This document shows positions 42,017-57,000 of a stretch of DNA of 64,000 nucleotides, piece by piece. Position 1 is the first letter of the stretch. Each line of letters begins with the position of its first letter. The stretch is from Siphonodentalium dalli. Taxonomy: Eukaryota > Mollusca > Scaphopoda > Gadilida > Siphonodentaliidae. A program made the position numbers and the translations under genes. Location of the stretch: the NCBI GenBank assembly GCA_032622095.1, contig CP136069.1:85460958-85524957 (forward strand), read 5' to 3'. The notes beneath the pieces were generated by a model. It did no database searches. It worked only from the letters and a program-made list of their open reading frames with translations, and was not told the DNA's origin.

Positions 42017-45000
42017 CAGCTACAGGAGCCGCGGCTATGACGAAGACCATAGAAGAAATGCTGAACAATGCAAACGCCATGGATAACTCTTCTATCCCGA
42101 GACACCGAATGATAATCAACATATCAAACACGAACATTGTTCCGGCTGTTAATCCAACAAGACCCGATAACACATAGAGAACAAACACATTCTCTACAAA
42201 AATGTGACATAACGAAGCTCCCCCAGAGATAAGCATTGCGCATCCCCACAGAGTTTTGTCATCCAGGCATTTGGAGTCACCGAGAAATCCTGCCAGCAAC
42301 TTTCCGATTGCCTCACAACCAGACATGATCATCATCACTCGAGCCCTGTTTTCATAGCTGTTCGTTTTTATCTCCACGTAGTTAGGCAATATGAGAGTTA
42401 CTATTGAATAACCGATGACGGCAAACACCCACGCTATGTCTATAACCACAAACTCCATGTTTTTGACTAGTGATAGATCGAACTTCAGTGTATGTCCATT
42501 TTGTTTATTATTTCCTGTCTGCGAGGGTATCATGGGCTTATCTTCTTGCGTGTCTGCAAGTCTCTTCGTGTCGACATCTTTATCCACATTTTTCATTTCT
42601 AAATCAATAATAAGTTCCATGTCATTAACCGATTCAGTCGCTACGACGGTGGCGTATCCATTTGAATCGACCATTCGAGTGTGATTTCCGGCGTCGTTTC
42701 TTTGGGCCAACGTCGTCAATTCTGTGGTCACGTGGTCCTTAGTTGTTGCCGTGGTTACTGTATCAGTACATCGCACGGGCTGTCGGAAAAACGAGGCTGC
42801 CACACAAATGTGTGCGACGAAACCAGCTATGATGACGAATGCTCCCCGGAGGCCATAAGTTTCAAACAAGGCCGTATAGACGTATGGCAGGATGAACGCC
42901 ATTATACCAGCTGAAGACGTCACCAGAGCCAATGCTCTAGCTTGGTATCTCTTAAAATAATAACCGACTATTACAGATGACGGAAACAATGTCAAACTTG
43001 TTCCAAGCCCTGCGAATGAAACGAATTAAAGCATAAATATAGGATCCCTAATGACTCGCAATAAGAAATTTGTTAACCGAGTGCACTAAATTCAGCCGAG
43101 CTTAAACGAGGCTCGAGTCTAACTTAGCGGACGATGTTAATACATTTCGTATAGAATTGCGACGAATTTGATATCAATTTTATCACATAATCACATTTTA
43201 GCAAGGAAAAACTATCTCGAAACGTATGGTGTTTTAAAAACATTAATATTGATCTCCTTATCACACACAAAGAGGAAGTAAAGACACTTTCAAGAAAACA
43301 TTTAGCTCCATCTGAAATGTGTCTTTTCGTGTTGACAACATTGTTCAACCACCCTTATCACCTATGTTGATCTCAAAGTCAACACTAAATAACCCAACAC
43401 AAATCGAATATCATAATTATATTCTAATCAACATAGTAACATGGTCCGGAAATTCTTTGAAGCGAGAGCATAAAACAATTACTTGTATTATTATATATTA
43501 TAATTATGTCTACCAATATCATAGATAATTTGATATGCATTGATATTGCTTGTATATTTCATGTTATTATGTGTGACATCTGCCCCTAGTGGGTGTAACA
43601 ATTATTGTCAATAAATTATATATCTATTATAGTCATAATGAAAAGTTCCGCCATTGCATGACATCGACATCATTGCGCCAAGCTCTTATACGTTGCTGCG
43701 CGTGGCGATAATAATATACACGTGAGTCTTTCTAAAAAAAAATATGAGGCCTGGTTTAGGGGCTAATTATGTAATAAACGGATATAATGTTTATATTTCA
43801 CACAAGATAAACAAATTTAAGCGGCATGGTTCCCCTCTCTGAAGATACACTACTCCGAATTGAGCATCTAATACACACACGTTTGACTACCAAAAGATAA
43901 CTAATCAGGGTTCACGATTACCACAGGTTTCGAATATATATTTCGCTCTATTTCGCCATTTCGCAGCATTTCCTATTTCGCTGTATTTCCTATTTCGCCT
44001 TTTCGTTGTATTTCATATTTCGCTAATTCGCTATATTTCACATATTATGGGATTTATGTATGGGATTATAAGATATCCTATATTCTGATAATCATTGGAA
44101 CATCCAGTGGTTTATTAGCGGCCCTCCAGTAATGATTAACAACCATCGGGCATATTAGGGGCTCCCGGCTGCGTCTCATGCCGCTAATTGGCTCTCGCCC
44201 TCAGAAATCATGTTATTGGTATATTAAAATAGCGATCTATTTTTACATGTATACGCCTAGCTACTTACTGATGCTATTTGTTTTACAGATTTTCATGTTT
44301 ATTTATCATGAATTCATTTCGAAGACCTGAAGTCCCTTTAAAATTATTTCCCTGATGATATCTCTCGTCATTTCAGGTAAAAACAATGGAAAAAAGGGAA
44401 AACATTGTGGTTTGATTTTTTTATTCGCGTGTGATTAAACGGATATGGTTCGTTCGAACCCACACTTTGGTTAGAGGTTTCTCAAAACATATCTATGCGA
44501 CAGATTTGCGAACAAATTTGTCGAAATAGCAGGGGGTAGTAAAATATTGGACAAAGGTATGCGGTTTTTATTTATGTTTTTCATCTGTTTGCATCTGGCG
44601 ATTTTTGGGACCCACCACACTTCCCTACGCTGGTCATATCAACAGGGATGTGGTTAGAGGGTCTCCGCTGGGGGGTGTCCACCTTGGGAATTTCCAACCT
44701 CACCCCCCCCCCCCCCCTTGAGTCGGAATCACACCAACACAACTTTTTGCATAATTCCATTTGCATCCCCCCCCCCCCCCCCCCCTTGAGTCGGAATCAC
44801 ACCAACACAACTTTTTTCATACTTCCATTTGCACCCCCCTTGTACCTCATGCTCAGGCCTAATTTCCTATATATTCATAAGCCATGCTTCTATTTTCCCA
44901 GTATGAGAACATTAAGATATTTTAACCTGAACATTGCCCAAAAAAAAAAAACTAGTGATCTAATTCCAGACAAATGCACACAGCTACCGACAACAGACCA

Positions 45001-48000
45001 GGAAACACCGGGCCGACCATGGTTGTTCGGCCCGGTGTGAGAAAATTTTGAAAACTATACAAGAAAATCGCAAGTCCTAGCATCTAGACTGGCCTCAACT
45101 GAAGCTTTCCTAGTGTTGGAAATTTCAAACCTCATGCTCCCCCTCAGGTTGGAAAATTCTTCAACTGATGACCATTTATGTCTACAAGTTTGACCAAATG
45201 TAGTAAAATATTGTTTTGCTAAACTAATTAGAAGTTTTGTATTGGCCATGTGGATGGGGCAATGACACACCGGGCCGACAATGGTTCGGCCCGGTGTGCA
45301 AAAATTTTGAAATCTGAACAAGAGAACGCAAAATCCTAACATCTAGACTAGCCTCAAGCCTTCCTACTGTTGGAAATTTCAAACCCTACACCCCCACTTA
45401 GGTTGGAAAATTTCCAACTGATGACAATTCCAATGACAATGTTGACCAATTGTACGACAATATTGTTTTCTTAAATTAACTAGAAGTTTTTGACTGGCCA
45501 CGGGGGAGGGACCAGGACACAAGCTTTCCAAGTGTTGGAAATTTCCAACCTGTCACCTCCTTAAGGTTGGAAAATTTCCAACTGATGACCATTTCTGTCA
45601 AAATTTTTGACCAAAAATAGGAACATATGCAAATATTGGTCGAAAAACAATAAATTCCCCCCAATAAATTGTTTTTACCTGAAATTAGTCATTTCCAACT
45701 ATTGAAAATATAGCTCTCTGCTGAGTGAGACACCCCACACACCCCTCTAGCCACAGCCCTGCATACCAATGCCATCACATGTACATAATGTATTAAATTA
45801 AAAAGAAATTATTTAAGACTTTTATAATTTACAATTCATCCTAGCCAATTTCTAAATGAGTACTGACCCTTCAGTTTCTCATAATTATGCAGAATGAATA
45901 ATAACCAACACGAGTCTAAAATAAACATGTACGGATTCCTTACATTCTGTATATGTGACGGCAGTAATAAAACCAGCAAATGTGAGGTGACTGAACTCTG
46001 CCTTGATAGAATTTGCTGTGGATCACGGGAAAGAAAATCTCATATTTAAATTTAACTTTATAATGACCCCAATTCTCCCAGTTGTTATTTGTTTATCAAT
46101 CCAGAAGTGGGGGAATGTAAACATCTGGGAATTGTCCAGAGTAAATTCAGAAACACTATGAATCGAGCAGAGTTGATAGCTTGTAGCTTAAGGAAAACCT
46201 ACTTTGGCATTGCTGGTAACCAGATGTTGAGTGCATGTTCCCCCACTACTATACCGTTGCCAAAGTCTTGAAGACAATCGTACTCCCAACATGTTTGTAT
46301 AGGGCAGAATTATTGTATTCACCTTCTGTCAGTGCCGTGATGGAAATGGAGAGAGCTTTTCGAGTCTGTGTTAAACACGCACAAGGCCTGCCTTCTAGAA
46401 CGTCAACGGATATTGCTCTGAGCCTTCTCGGACAGCTTCCTATTGAACTTGAAATTCATTCACGTAAACTGTGCTTCTTGGCGGACTTGATACACATGCC
46501 CATGGACCACCAGGTCCCATTGCGAGTATTTATACACAAGCTCCTTTTCCAAATTCATTTCGGCAAACGTTCCTCTGAGTTTGTGAGTGATATTCTATGT
46601 ATTCTCAACATATACAACTTAAATGTTCATCTCGATGAGTTTTTAACCTCCGGTCATTTTCCAGACAAGAAGACGTGGAAATCTCTTGTGAAAGCTAAGA
46701 TCGCCGAGGAATACACACGCAAGTGGACACATAGAGTTTCTATGGATCCTTTGCTCGAAACTGCTCATCTAGTGCACGGCGACCCTCTATCTACATGGGG
46801 AATATGGGTATTACTGAGCAAGTACCCACAGTATGCGACTGAACTAAGACACTTGGGTCGACTTCTCAACAAGACGTCTTACCTAAACCACATGATGTGT
46901 CACGCGTGTGGCAGATTATATGACAATGAAATACATCATGCCTTATGTTTGTGCTGCGGTGAACTAGTTACCGAATTCAGAGATTCCTTCCTTGACCTTG
47001 TGATCACGCGGTATGGCATTGAAACTGTCTTTAGTATAGATTCACTACACCGCGGGAACCTGACAGCAACTGTTCTTGGGAATTATAACATAATCAACCA
47101 TGGACTCTCAGACGAAATCTTCGACGGTTTTATTATAGACTCGGCTCATTTCTTGTGGAAGGTTTGCACAGTAATCCGCGGTGAAACCTGACACAGTATC
47201 GGAGCCGCAACTTGTATTCTTATTTTAGATGAAATAACTCAATCCACACGCGTGTGAGCTCGTGTGTGAAATCACAGGACGTCCATACTATAGACTTTCC
47301 ATAGATTTCTTCTTTTTCAATTTTTTTTTATCTCCATTTCTTATTATTTTATTGACCACATCTGTACACAAACTGTCCATATGTTATATAAATACGCATT
47401 GTAATTTAGACTCTCCCAAAGGGAGGTTAGAATAAACTATTAGGGGCTCCCGGCTGCGTCTCGTGCCGCTAATTGGCCCTCGGGCTGTTAATCATTCCTG
47501 GAGGGCCGTTAATAAACCATAACGCCCTCAGAAATCATGTTATTGGTATATTAAAATAGCGATCTATTTTTACATGTATACGCCTAGCTACTTACTGATG
47601 CTATTTGTTTTACAGATGTTCATGTTTATTTATCATGAATTCATTTCGAAGACCTGAAGTCCCTTTAAAATTATTTCCCTGATGATATCTCTCGTCATTT
47701 CAGGTAAAAACAATGAAAAAAAAGGGAAAACATTGTGGTTTGATTTTTTTATTCGCGTGTGATTAAACGGATATGGTTCGTTCGAACCCACACTTTGGTT
47801 AGAGGTTTCTCAAAACATATCTATGCGGAAGATTTGCGAACAAATTTGTCGAAATAGCAGGGGGTAGTAAAATATTGGACAAACGTATGCGGTTTTTATT
47901 TATGTTTTTCATCTGTTTGCATCTGGCGATTTTTGGGACCCACCACACTTCCCTACGCTGGTCATATCAATGCCATCACATGTACATAATGTATTAAATT

Positions 48001-51000
48001 AAAAAGAAATTATTTAAGACTTTTATAATTTACAATTCATCCTAGCCAATTTCTAAATGAGTACTGACCCTTCAGTTTCTCATAATTATGCAGAATGATT
48101 AATAACCAACACGAGTCTAAAATAAACATGTACGGATTCCTTACATTCTGTATATGTGACGGCAGTAATAAAACCAGCAAATGTGAGGTGACTGAACTCT
48201 GCCTTGATAAAATTTGCTGTGGATCACGGGAAAGAAAATCTCATATTTAAATTTAACTTTATAATGACCCCAATTCTCCCAGTTGTTATTTGTTTATCAA
48301 TCATGTCAGATGAGATCATATCTTAGCTGTTTAATAAGGCATGTTTATAGAATTAGAGTGCCAGAGTAAGTGTATCATAATAGGGGTGTTTGTTTTTTCA
48401 AAATTGTTTAATGTTTTTTATAAAAAAAAAAAATATTTAATTGAGAAAGGAGTTAAATTTAAATTTGATAAACAAACTAATTCTTGTTTTTTATTTAAAA
48501 AATTTAAATTGAGCAAGGAGTTCAATCGAAATATTTTTTTTAAGAGATATCCCTGGCTCCGCCCATATTTGGGCCATTTCAACAAATCTGAACTCCAGTC
48601 ACACAAGGACCCTCCATATCAAATATAAGGTAAATTGGTCAGTGGTTCTTGAGAAGAAGTCGATTTAAGAATTAATATGGAGGGAAAGAATTATGGCCAT
48701 GACTTCGAACTATTTGACCTGGTGACTTAATTTTAGCAAATCTCAATATGAGTCACATATGAACAACTGCACCAAATATGAGTCAAGTCGGTCTCATGGT
48801 TCTGACGATAGCTCCATCGGAGACTTAATCTCAGGTGAGCTAAAAATAGGTAATCAACTATCCATATAGAAACAAGAAAACCATAGTCAGAAATGGTAAC
48901 GCCACCAAGATTATAGTATTACATATAAATATAAATTATAAAAAATACATAAAATATTTTGATAACAATTGCGTTTAAACAAGTAATCCTTCAAATTATT
49001 ACTAACAAAGCAGGTAAACGACTGTGGGGTCACTCAACAGATTACAAAGACTTGGACTTAGTATACTGTAAATACTAAAATTTAAATGAAATAATTAAAA
49101 GATAAAATTTAGCAAGTAGTAAAAGTTAATTTTCTCATTTAATTTTTTTTTTGGTTAAATAAAGCAAAAATTTAAATGTAACATTTGGTTTTAAAAAAAT
49201 GATTGACCGTGGCTCTTCCAATAATTGCGCGACTGACCTGGTCAATTGTTCTTAAGAAGTTGTTTTGAGAATTACTATGGAGGGAAATATTTATGGCTGT
49301 GGCTTCGCAAGTAATTAACTTGGTGACGTGATGTTAACAAATCTGAACTCCAGTAAACCAAGGACGCTCCATACCAAATATAAGGTAAATTAATAATTCT
49401 TTAGAAGTTGTTTTAAGATTTACTACGGAGGGAAAGAATTGTGGTGCTGGCTTCGCAACTATTTGACCTCATTGTAACAAATATAAATATTAGTCACTCA
49501 GGCAATAGATGTATCTATTCTGTATATTAATTTATTGGGTCTTACGTGTCTTGAGATGTCTAAATAATTTTCGATGGACAGATCGCACAAGGGACCCACG
49601 CCAATCTTCTGTTGGGATTCCAATTGTTGGCTTATTAAATATGCACATATGCTTAAGATACAGTCGCGCGCGAAGCACGCTCCCGTAAGTCAGGTTTTGG
49701 ATCCCAGTTAATGAAAATATCATTGAAATAATCGGTTTCCCCCAATAAACATCCATATATTCAATATACATGTTTTGGAGCAGAATTAGGCAGTCCATAT
49801 TGGACGCCATCATGGAATTTATTTTGTTTTGTTTTAATTTTCACACATATTTATTAGTTATGTGGATGGAGTTCTCATTAAACCTCACAGCCTTAAATTG
49901 GTTACAGTAATGCCCAAAGTAATTGACCACTTAACCAGATCAGACTTATTGGTAATTTTTCAGGATTTAAAATCCTGAAAAATTACAAATAATTCTGCTC
50001 TGGTTAATTGGTCAATTACTTTGAACATTACTGTATGAGGATTGAGTTAACATTAAACCTCAAATCCTTATATTGGTTACAGTAATGCCCAAAGTAATTG
50101 ACCACTTAACCACAGCAGAATTATGGGTATTTTTTCAGCATTTAAAATCCTGATAAATTACCCATTATTCTGCTGTGCTTAAGTGGTCAATTACTTTGAA
50201 CATTACTGTATGAGGATTGAGTTATCATTAAACCTCAAATCCTTATATTGGTTACAGTAATGCCCAAAGTAATTGACCACTTAACCACAGCATAATTATG
50301 GGTAATTTTTCAGGATTTAAAATCATGAAAAAATACCCATAATTTTGCTGTGGTTAAGTGGTCAATTACTTTGGACATTACTGTTTGTAGATGGAGTTAA
50401 ACCTCACAACAGTGTGTTGGGGATTTGGACCTTGACTTAGGACCTTTGGTTTTTAACTCAACAAATGCGCGTACACCATATACACAAATTTCTTATGTAA
50501 CCAGAGTTTTTCTTGGATAAGATGAGTTTGAAGCCTGCTAACATTTCAAAATGTTGTCAGTTTTGTATTCCCTGCAGCGGAACTCGACGCATTGAAGCAA
50601 AAGTTACAAGAGATAAAATGTGTACGTAACGAGACTATAATACAAATGAAAAAATAAATTCAGGGAGGGGTGGGCGATACAGGGAACTAAGGGTTGAACC
50701 GATATAAATTTATAGAGCGATAATGACCAATGTTGACATATTATGCAGCTCAACTCTACTGAACATTGCAACAAGGCTGTAAAATAGGGGGTGACAGAAT
50801 TTTAGTCATCTCTATATAGTGCCATAATAGTCATTTATGGACTTCTATAAGATGTTGGGTTGGTTATATGGACTCGGAGAAAAAGGGGTTTGTACCGATG
50901 AACTGACATAAATTAGTGGAGCGATGTTGCCATGTAATATATCGCGACTGTACTAAAGCAGCAATGATATAAAATTGGGGGGGGGGGGTCTGAAATTATC

Positions 51001-54000
51001 TCTATGTCTATAGATGGCACCAGGATTATATAGAAAGGAATAGCAATTGATATACGTATACTGTATAGTATAGTAATACCATAGACATATAAGTACAAGT
51101 ATCACGCGATACAATATTACGTAACGTGACTATACCGATGAAAGAAAGAAAGAAATTGGACCGGGATTAGAGGTTGGGTTGGTTATATGTGGATAATTGG
51201 ATATGGAATTCATACCGATGAAACGATACAAATTAGTGGAGCGATAAAGACCAATGTTGACACTTAGTCAGGCTATGCGGGAGAAAATAGGGGTTGATAC
51301 GATAGACCAAAATAAAATTGTCGGGTGATAATGACCAATGTTGATGTATAAAGTAACGCGACTGTACTGTCGCACAATTATCAGGTGTAACCGGTCAAAT
51401 ATGGACTCTAGTGCCAATATGGAACAGCTCAGAAAATATTTGCAGGGCCCAAAAATTTATTTAACATGGCATTTGCCATTAAAATCGATTTATGTCAATA
51501 AAACTGTCATTTTTCAAAATTTTAAGCTGAGACTTGGTGTTTGTGCGTGGGATAGTTATATATTCCTAAAATTACAGAGTACAGCACGTAATTATGTTTT
51601 AGATGGAAGAAATGAATTGTTTTCAATGATAAAATTTAACATGGCATTTGCCATTAAAATCGATTTATGTCAATAAAACTGTCTTTTTTCAAATTTTTAA
51701 GCTGAAACTTGGTGTATGTGCGTGGGATACATATATATTCCTAAAATGACCAGTCCAGCGCGTAATTATGTTTTAGATGGAAGAAATTGAATTTGTTTTC
51801 GATAATAAATTTGCAGCGTGGACGGGTCATTCCGGTCAACCCGGTCATCGAGTGCGCTCAATTTGTAAACAAAGTTTTGGTCAATAGTCGTTTTGGTCAA
51901 ACTATCCCTTTTTAGACCGGGACAGCAGATCCGAATAGTAGCTAAGATGTATTTAGATAGAATTATCAAAAGAATTTGACCGATTCGGGTGTAGTTTAAG
52001 AGAATAGAGTGGAGAAATCTTGGTGATAATTCCAGAAAATAAAGATGGCGGAGAATATTCACAATGAAACTACCCACAATTCACTTCACTACACCAGGGG
52101 GGGGGGGGGGGGTTCGCAATGGGTTACACATTATTTTCAGTCTATCAAATTATTTATATTTTCAACAACAAGTGACTTTAAGTTTACAATTTCAGCCTAT
52201 CCTGACTCTATCGATACGATTTATCATATTTTCATAAACATATTATACACCGGTGACGTTAACTTTACAATTTCGGCATCTACGTGATTCTATCGGTACG
52301 ATTGAGTAATGGTACAAAACAAAATGTTCAAGAATACATTAGGGGCTCCCAATGGGTTATATATTATTTTCAGTCTATCAAATTATTTATATTTTCAACA
52401 ACATATTATTACACCGGTGACTTTAAGTTTACAATTTCAGCCTGTCCTGACTCTATCGATACGATTTATCATATTTTCATAAACATATTATACACCGGTG
52501 ACGTTAACTTTACAATTTCGGCATCTACGTGATTCTATCGGTACGATTGAGTAAGGTACACAAAATCTCCAAGAATACATTCGCCCTGTCCACCACACAA
52601 TATCAAACTCACAGAAGCTAGAAACACCACAGGTGGCGTAATGATCTGCACTGACAAACTTGACCAGACTCACGAATCGGGTAACCTTCCCTGTGTGTGG
52701 ACCACCAATACGGGATTAGAAAATGTTTCGCCTGCTCCGTAGAGCTTATGGTTGGCTTAAAGGGACGGGCGGCTTTCTTTTAGGTTATAATTTAGAAATT
52801 ATGATAATTTTTTTCAAAGAATATACTAATAGTATAGCATAATGATGATATGAATGCGATATTATTCACACACGTTTTGTGTCCGAGAAAATAGAGGTCG
52901 ATTGTTGTTTAGTTTCCCGCAAAAAGCGCAGTGGATTGTTTATGAGTCACGATATTTCGCCATTTCCTTATTTAGATTCGCGCGCTTTACGGTTGTAAAA
53001 CTCCTAAGTTGGTGCGCTTACAACTTACAACTCACAATACGATTCATTGTAATATTACTTATTTAGATTCGAGCGCTTTACGTCGGTTGTAAAACTCATA
53101 ATTTGGTGTGCTTACAACTTACAACTCACATTACGATTCATCGTAATATTCCTTATTTGGTATGTATTACCATATATAGGTTAGGAGAAAATACTAACTG
53201 GATAGAAACATATTCATCTCTTTGCGAGAACAATTATATTATGTACAAGTTTTCTGTCTGATCATTTCCAAATCATAAAGTAACGTGGATTAGTTTCATT
53301 TTGAACGGGTAGAATGGGTCGATTAAAATAAAAATTTGGTATGATTTGAATGCGATTATTGATTGAGCCAATAATTTATCTACGCATTCCACGGCGCAAC
53401 CGTGACGGAACATTTTCAGTGGACGATACGGTTGTTCCCAGTGTGTGTCTATAAACAATCGTAACGTAACTTTTTTGTGTTTGTTTACATAACCAAGGGT
53501 ACAAACATGACAATAATATGCAATCTGCGCGAAATTTATGATTTGTATAAGAACAACATCTGTCTATTATATGATATTCTTTCTGCTTATGGCGGTTTTA
53601 GTGGATGTGACTATTTGAAAACCTATATCCACAGGGAAAGCCGCCCGTATATATCTTTAATATGACATGTACCTTTCCGAATGATCCCAGGGGTCCGTTA
53701 AAATTAATATCGTGGGAAATTCGTTAGTATACACTTACCTGCAACACCGACTGGTATACACATTAATTCCAAACTGGAGACGAAGGACATGATGAAATAC
53801 CCCAAAGCTACCAGAAATCCACCAATCATTATGACGACTTTGATCGAAAGGCGGCTGCACATGTATGTCGTCAAGATTCCTGAATTCAAGAAAGTGTGAG
53901 ATTTGCCGTATTATTGTGGCTATCCGCATGCGTATTGATGTCTTCGGTGCCCCAGCATTGTACCCACGATGGGGAATTTAAAACTGAGTGAAAAATAGTC

Positions 54001-57000
54001 CGATAAAATGTTGTTTTCAGTATAAGGAACCCTATTGGGTTTCTCACTCTGAAAAGTATGAATGCCGATGCACGATCATGGTACTTTTAAATGTTATGGA
54101 AACAGAATACACATATAATTTCTGTATTGCCCCGTTGGATGGAGAATAGCATAATGTATTGTGACTAGCTTATGCAGCACATGTCGACATGTCGCTACAC
54201 TGAACACGGTAGGAATAAAATATGCTGCGGTTTTCTACTGGGACTTTAAATCATTTGTAACATTTGTAACACTTGTAACACCCGTATACGAGCGGTCTCT
54301 CTGGTATCTCAGAAATAATGTAACACTTGTAACGCTTTGTAACATTTCGCTACACTGAGACGGTAGAAATAAAATAGGCTGCGGTTTTCTACTGGGACTT
54401 TTAATCATTTGTAACATTTGTAACACCCGTCTATGAGCGGTCTCTTTGGTATCTCAGAAATAATGTAACACTTGTAAGGCGTTGTAACATCGCTACACTG
54501 AACACGGTAGAAATAAAATAGGCTGCGGTTTTCTACTGGGACTTTTAATCATTTGTAACACTTTTAACACCCGTCTACGAGCGGTCTCTCAGAAATAATG
54601 TAACACTTGTAACGCTTTGTAACATGTCGCTACACTGAGACGGTAGGAATAAAATAGGCTGCAGTTTTCTACTGGGACTTTAAATCATTTGTAACATTTG
54701 TAACATGTGTAACACCCGTCTACGAGCGGTCTCTCTGGTATCTCAGAAATATTGTAACACTTGTAACGCTTTGTAACATGTTGCTACACTGAGACGGTAG
54801 GAATAAAATATGCTGGGGTTTTCTACTTGGACTTTAATTCCTACTTGACCTTTTTTCACAGTAGTGGGTTAGCGTTCATCTGAATGTTGGCATGTGTGAT
54901 TTTAATAATCATTTTGTGCAGGGATGATTTATGGTGGTGTAGGGTGATGTAAATAATGGGGGGGTCATTTGGAAGTTTCGTATGGGCTTCTTTTTTGCGA
55001 ATAGTCGAAGTGCTTATGTCATTTATAAGATCAGCACACGGCACAATCGTTCAAACGATTCAGCGACCAATTTCACGATTCAGTGGCTTGACAAAAACGA
55101 TGCAGTGGCAATCAAACGATTAAAATACCGTATTCTGCGTTATATGTTATGACAAACTTAGATAGAGGGGTTTTTTTTTTACTGAAAGTGGGGTTCTTCT
55201 TGGGTTAATTATATAGATTATATACATTGCAGTTCCACCATGTGGACTCCGGGGACCAATAAAAGGCTATTTATTGGGTATAAAGAACTATAGGCACTGT
55301 GCCCTCATTGTAATGGGTAGATGCTGGATTCAATACTTTGGAGACAGATCCCCCTTCGATAGCAAAGGGACCTTGTCAGAGAGATCCACCTGTCGCTATT
55401 CGAGCATTCTGTCATTTGAACATGACCAAATGCACAGCATACCTGAAAATGTTCCCTCTTGTTGAACCCAGTGATTTTGTAATTTTTGGAAAGTTGACTG
55501 GTACATTAACAAATGTCGCCACTCACCATAACATTAGTTATAAGATATTTTGGTCATATACAAAATGTTTTCTTCACAAAATTTTATCATATTCTGATTG
55601 CTGGGTACATCTGAAAATATATCCTCGAAAAGATGCAGACTGTTGAGTTACTTTTTTAAAGCTGTGACCGTATTTTGTTATACCACCCCTTTCCCGCCAA
55701 TTTGTGTGCATTATTAACACGACCCTTTGGTGGTGTCGTAGACCTGGCAGGTGTGCAGACCTTAAATGAACATTAACACCATTAACATTAACAATTAACG
55801 TCATGGGCAGCTGGGTGGATATAGGTTTAATAGAAATGGTTAAATCTGCATATCTGGAAGCAAATCTTGACTGTGTAAATGTATTATATGGAATTTTAGA
55901 TATCTATTTTTTAATCACAAATAATTAAATCGACTTGAAATTTGGTATGTGAATGTATCTTGCCCCGGATACGAATTTTATCGGGTCGCCGAGCCCGTGC
56001 GACGCCAGCTTCGCACATATGCGCAGACCAGATCTCGGAAACGTGTGGAGCTATCGACTTGAAATTTGGTATGTGAATGTATCTTGCCCCGGATACGAAT
56101 TTTATCGGGTCGCCGAGCCCGTGCGACGCCAGCTTCGCGCATGCGCAGACCAGATCTCGGAAACGGGTAGAGATATCGACTTGAAATTTGGTTTTTGAAT
56201 AGCCCGGACAACGTCGGGCTCATCGGCTAGTAAGTATATAAAATCAAATTTCACCTTTACATATTCGCAATTTCTCGTGATGGGCGTGCCATATCCGTTC
56301 CATGAATATATGTTACACAAACTAACAACGTCCGGGCAATATTGGTGGGTGCTCATCGGCGTCGCGGTGCTAGGATGGGCCCGATGGCTGGTTGGGAATT
56401 TGTTGCCCATATATGTAACTTATATAACTACACATGTATACATGCGCGCAGAGGGCAGGTAGTTCATCGGAGTAATGTAACTCTACATGTCACTGATTGT
56501 GGTGATTTTAGAATATAAAATAAACATTTGGACTCATATGTGAATGTCTGGCGACCATAGCTTTCATTGGAAAACACCCCCTCGGGAACACAAGTGCATG
56601 AAATTTCAGTCGCTGGTAGCTAATCTTCTTTGTCACAGTCGCATAATCGTCGTTGCCCATTGAATGATTCCCCAACCATGTATGGCTATCAAGCGATCAA
56701 TCACAAAACTGAGGAAAACCAAAACAATTACCGATCTATTTGTGTCAAGGATTATGCATTGTTGCGCAAACCATTGTGGTGCTAAACTGCTAAAATGCTT
56801 TAAAATCTATATGTTCATGAATGTTTCACCCAGCCACAGAAATAATCAGGACCCAACACCTACATAGCAGATTAGCAGGACCCCCTAAATTGACCAGGAG
56901 TGATGATAATTATGTTGGAGACAATCACCCACGATCCCATCCAGCCGTGCGCTGGGGGAGGGGTATACATACCTCCGAGCATAAATACGCCGAAATGGAC

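Noticed and set aside
53477-53665. 62-codon plus-strand frame in the transporter intron
   Set aside because: No motif, no splice context and antisense to the transporter gene; a chance frame is most likely.
55953-56410. Repeated frames on both strands with GSATR or SPCDASFAHM sequences
   Set aside because: They translate a ~125-bp tandem duplication in the transporter intron.
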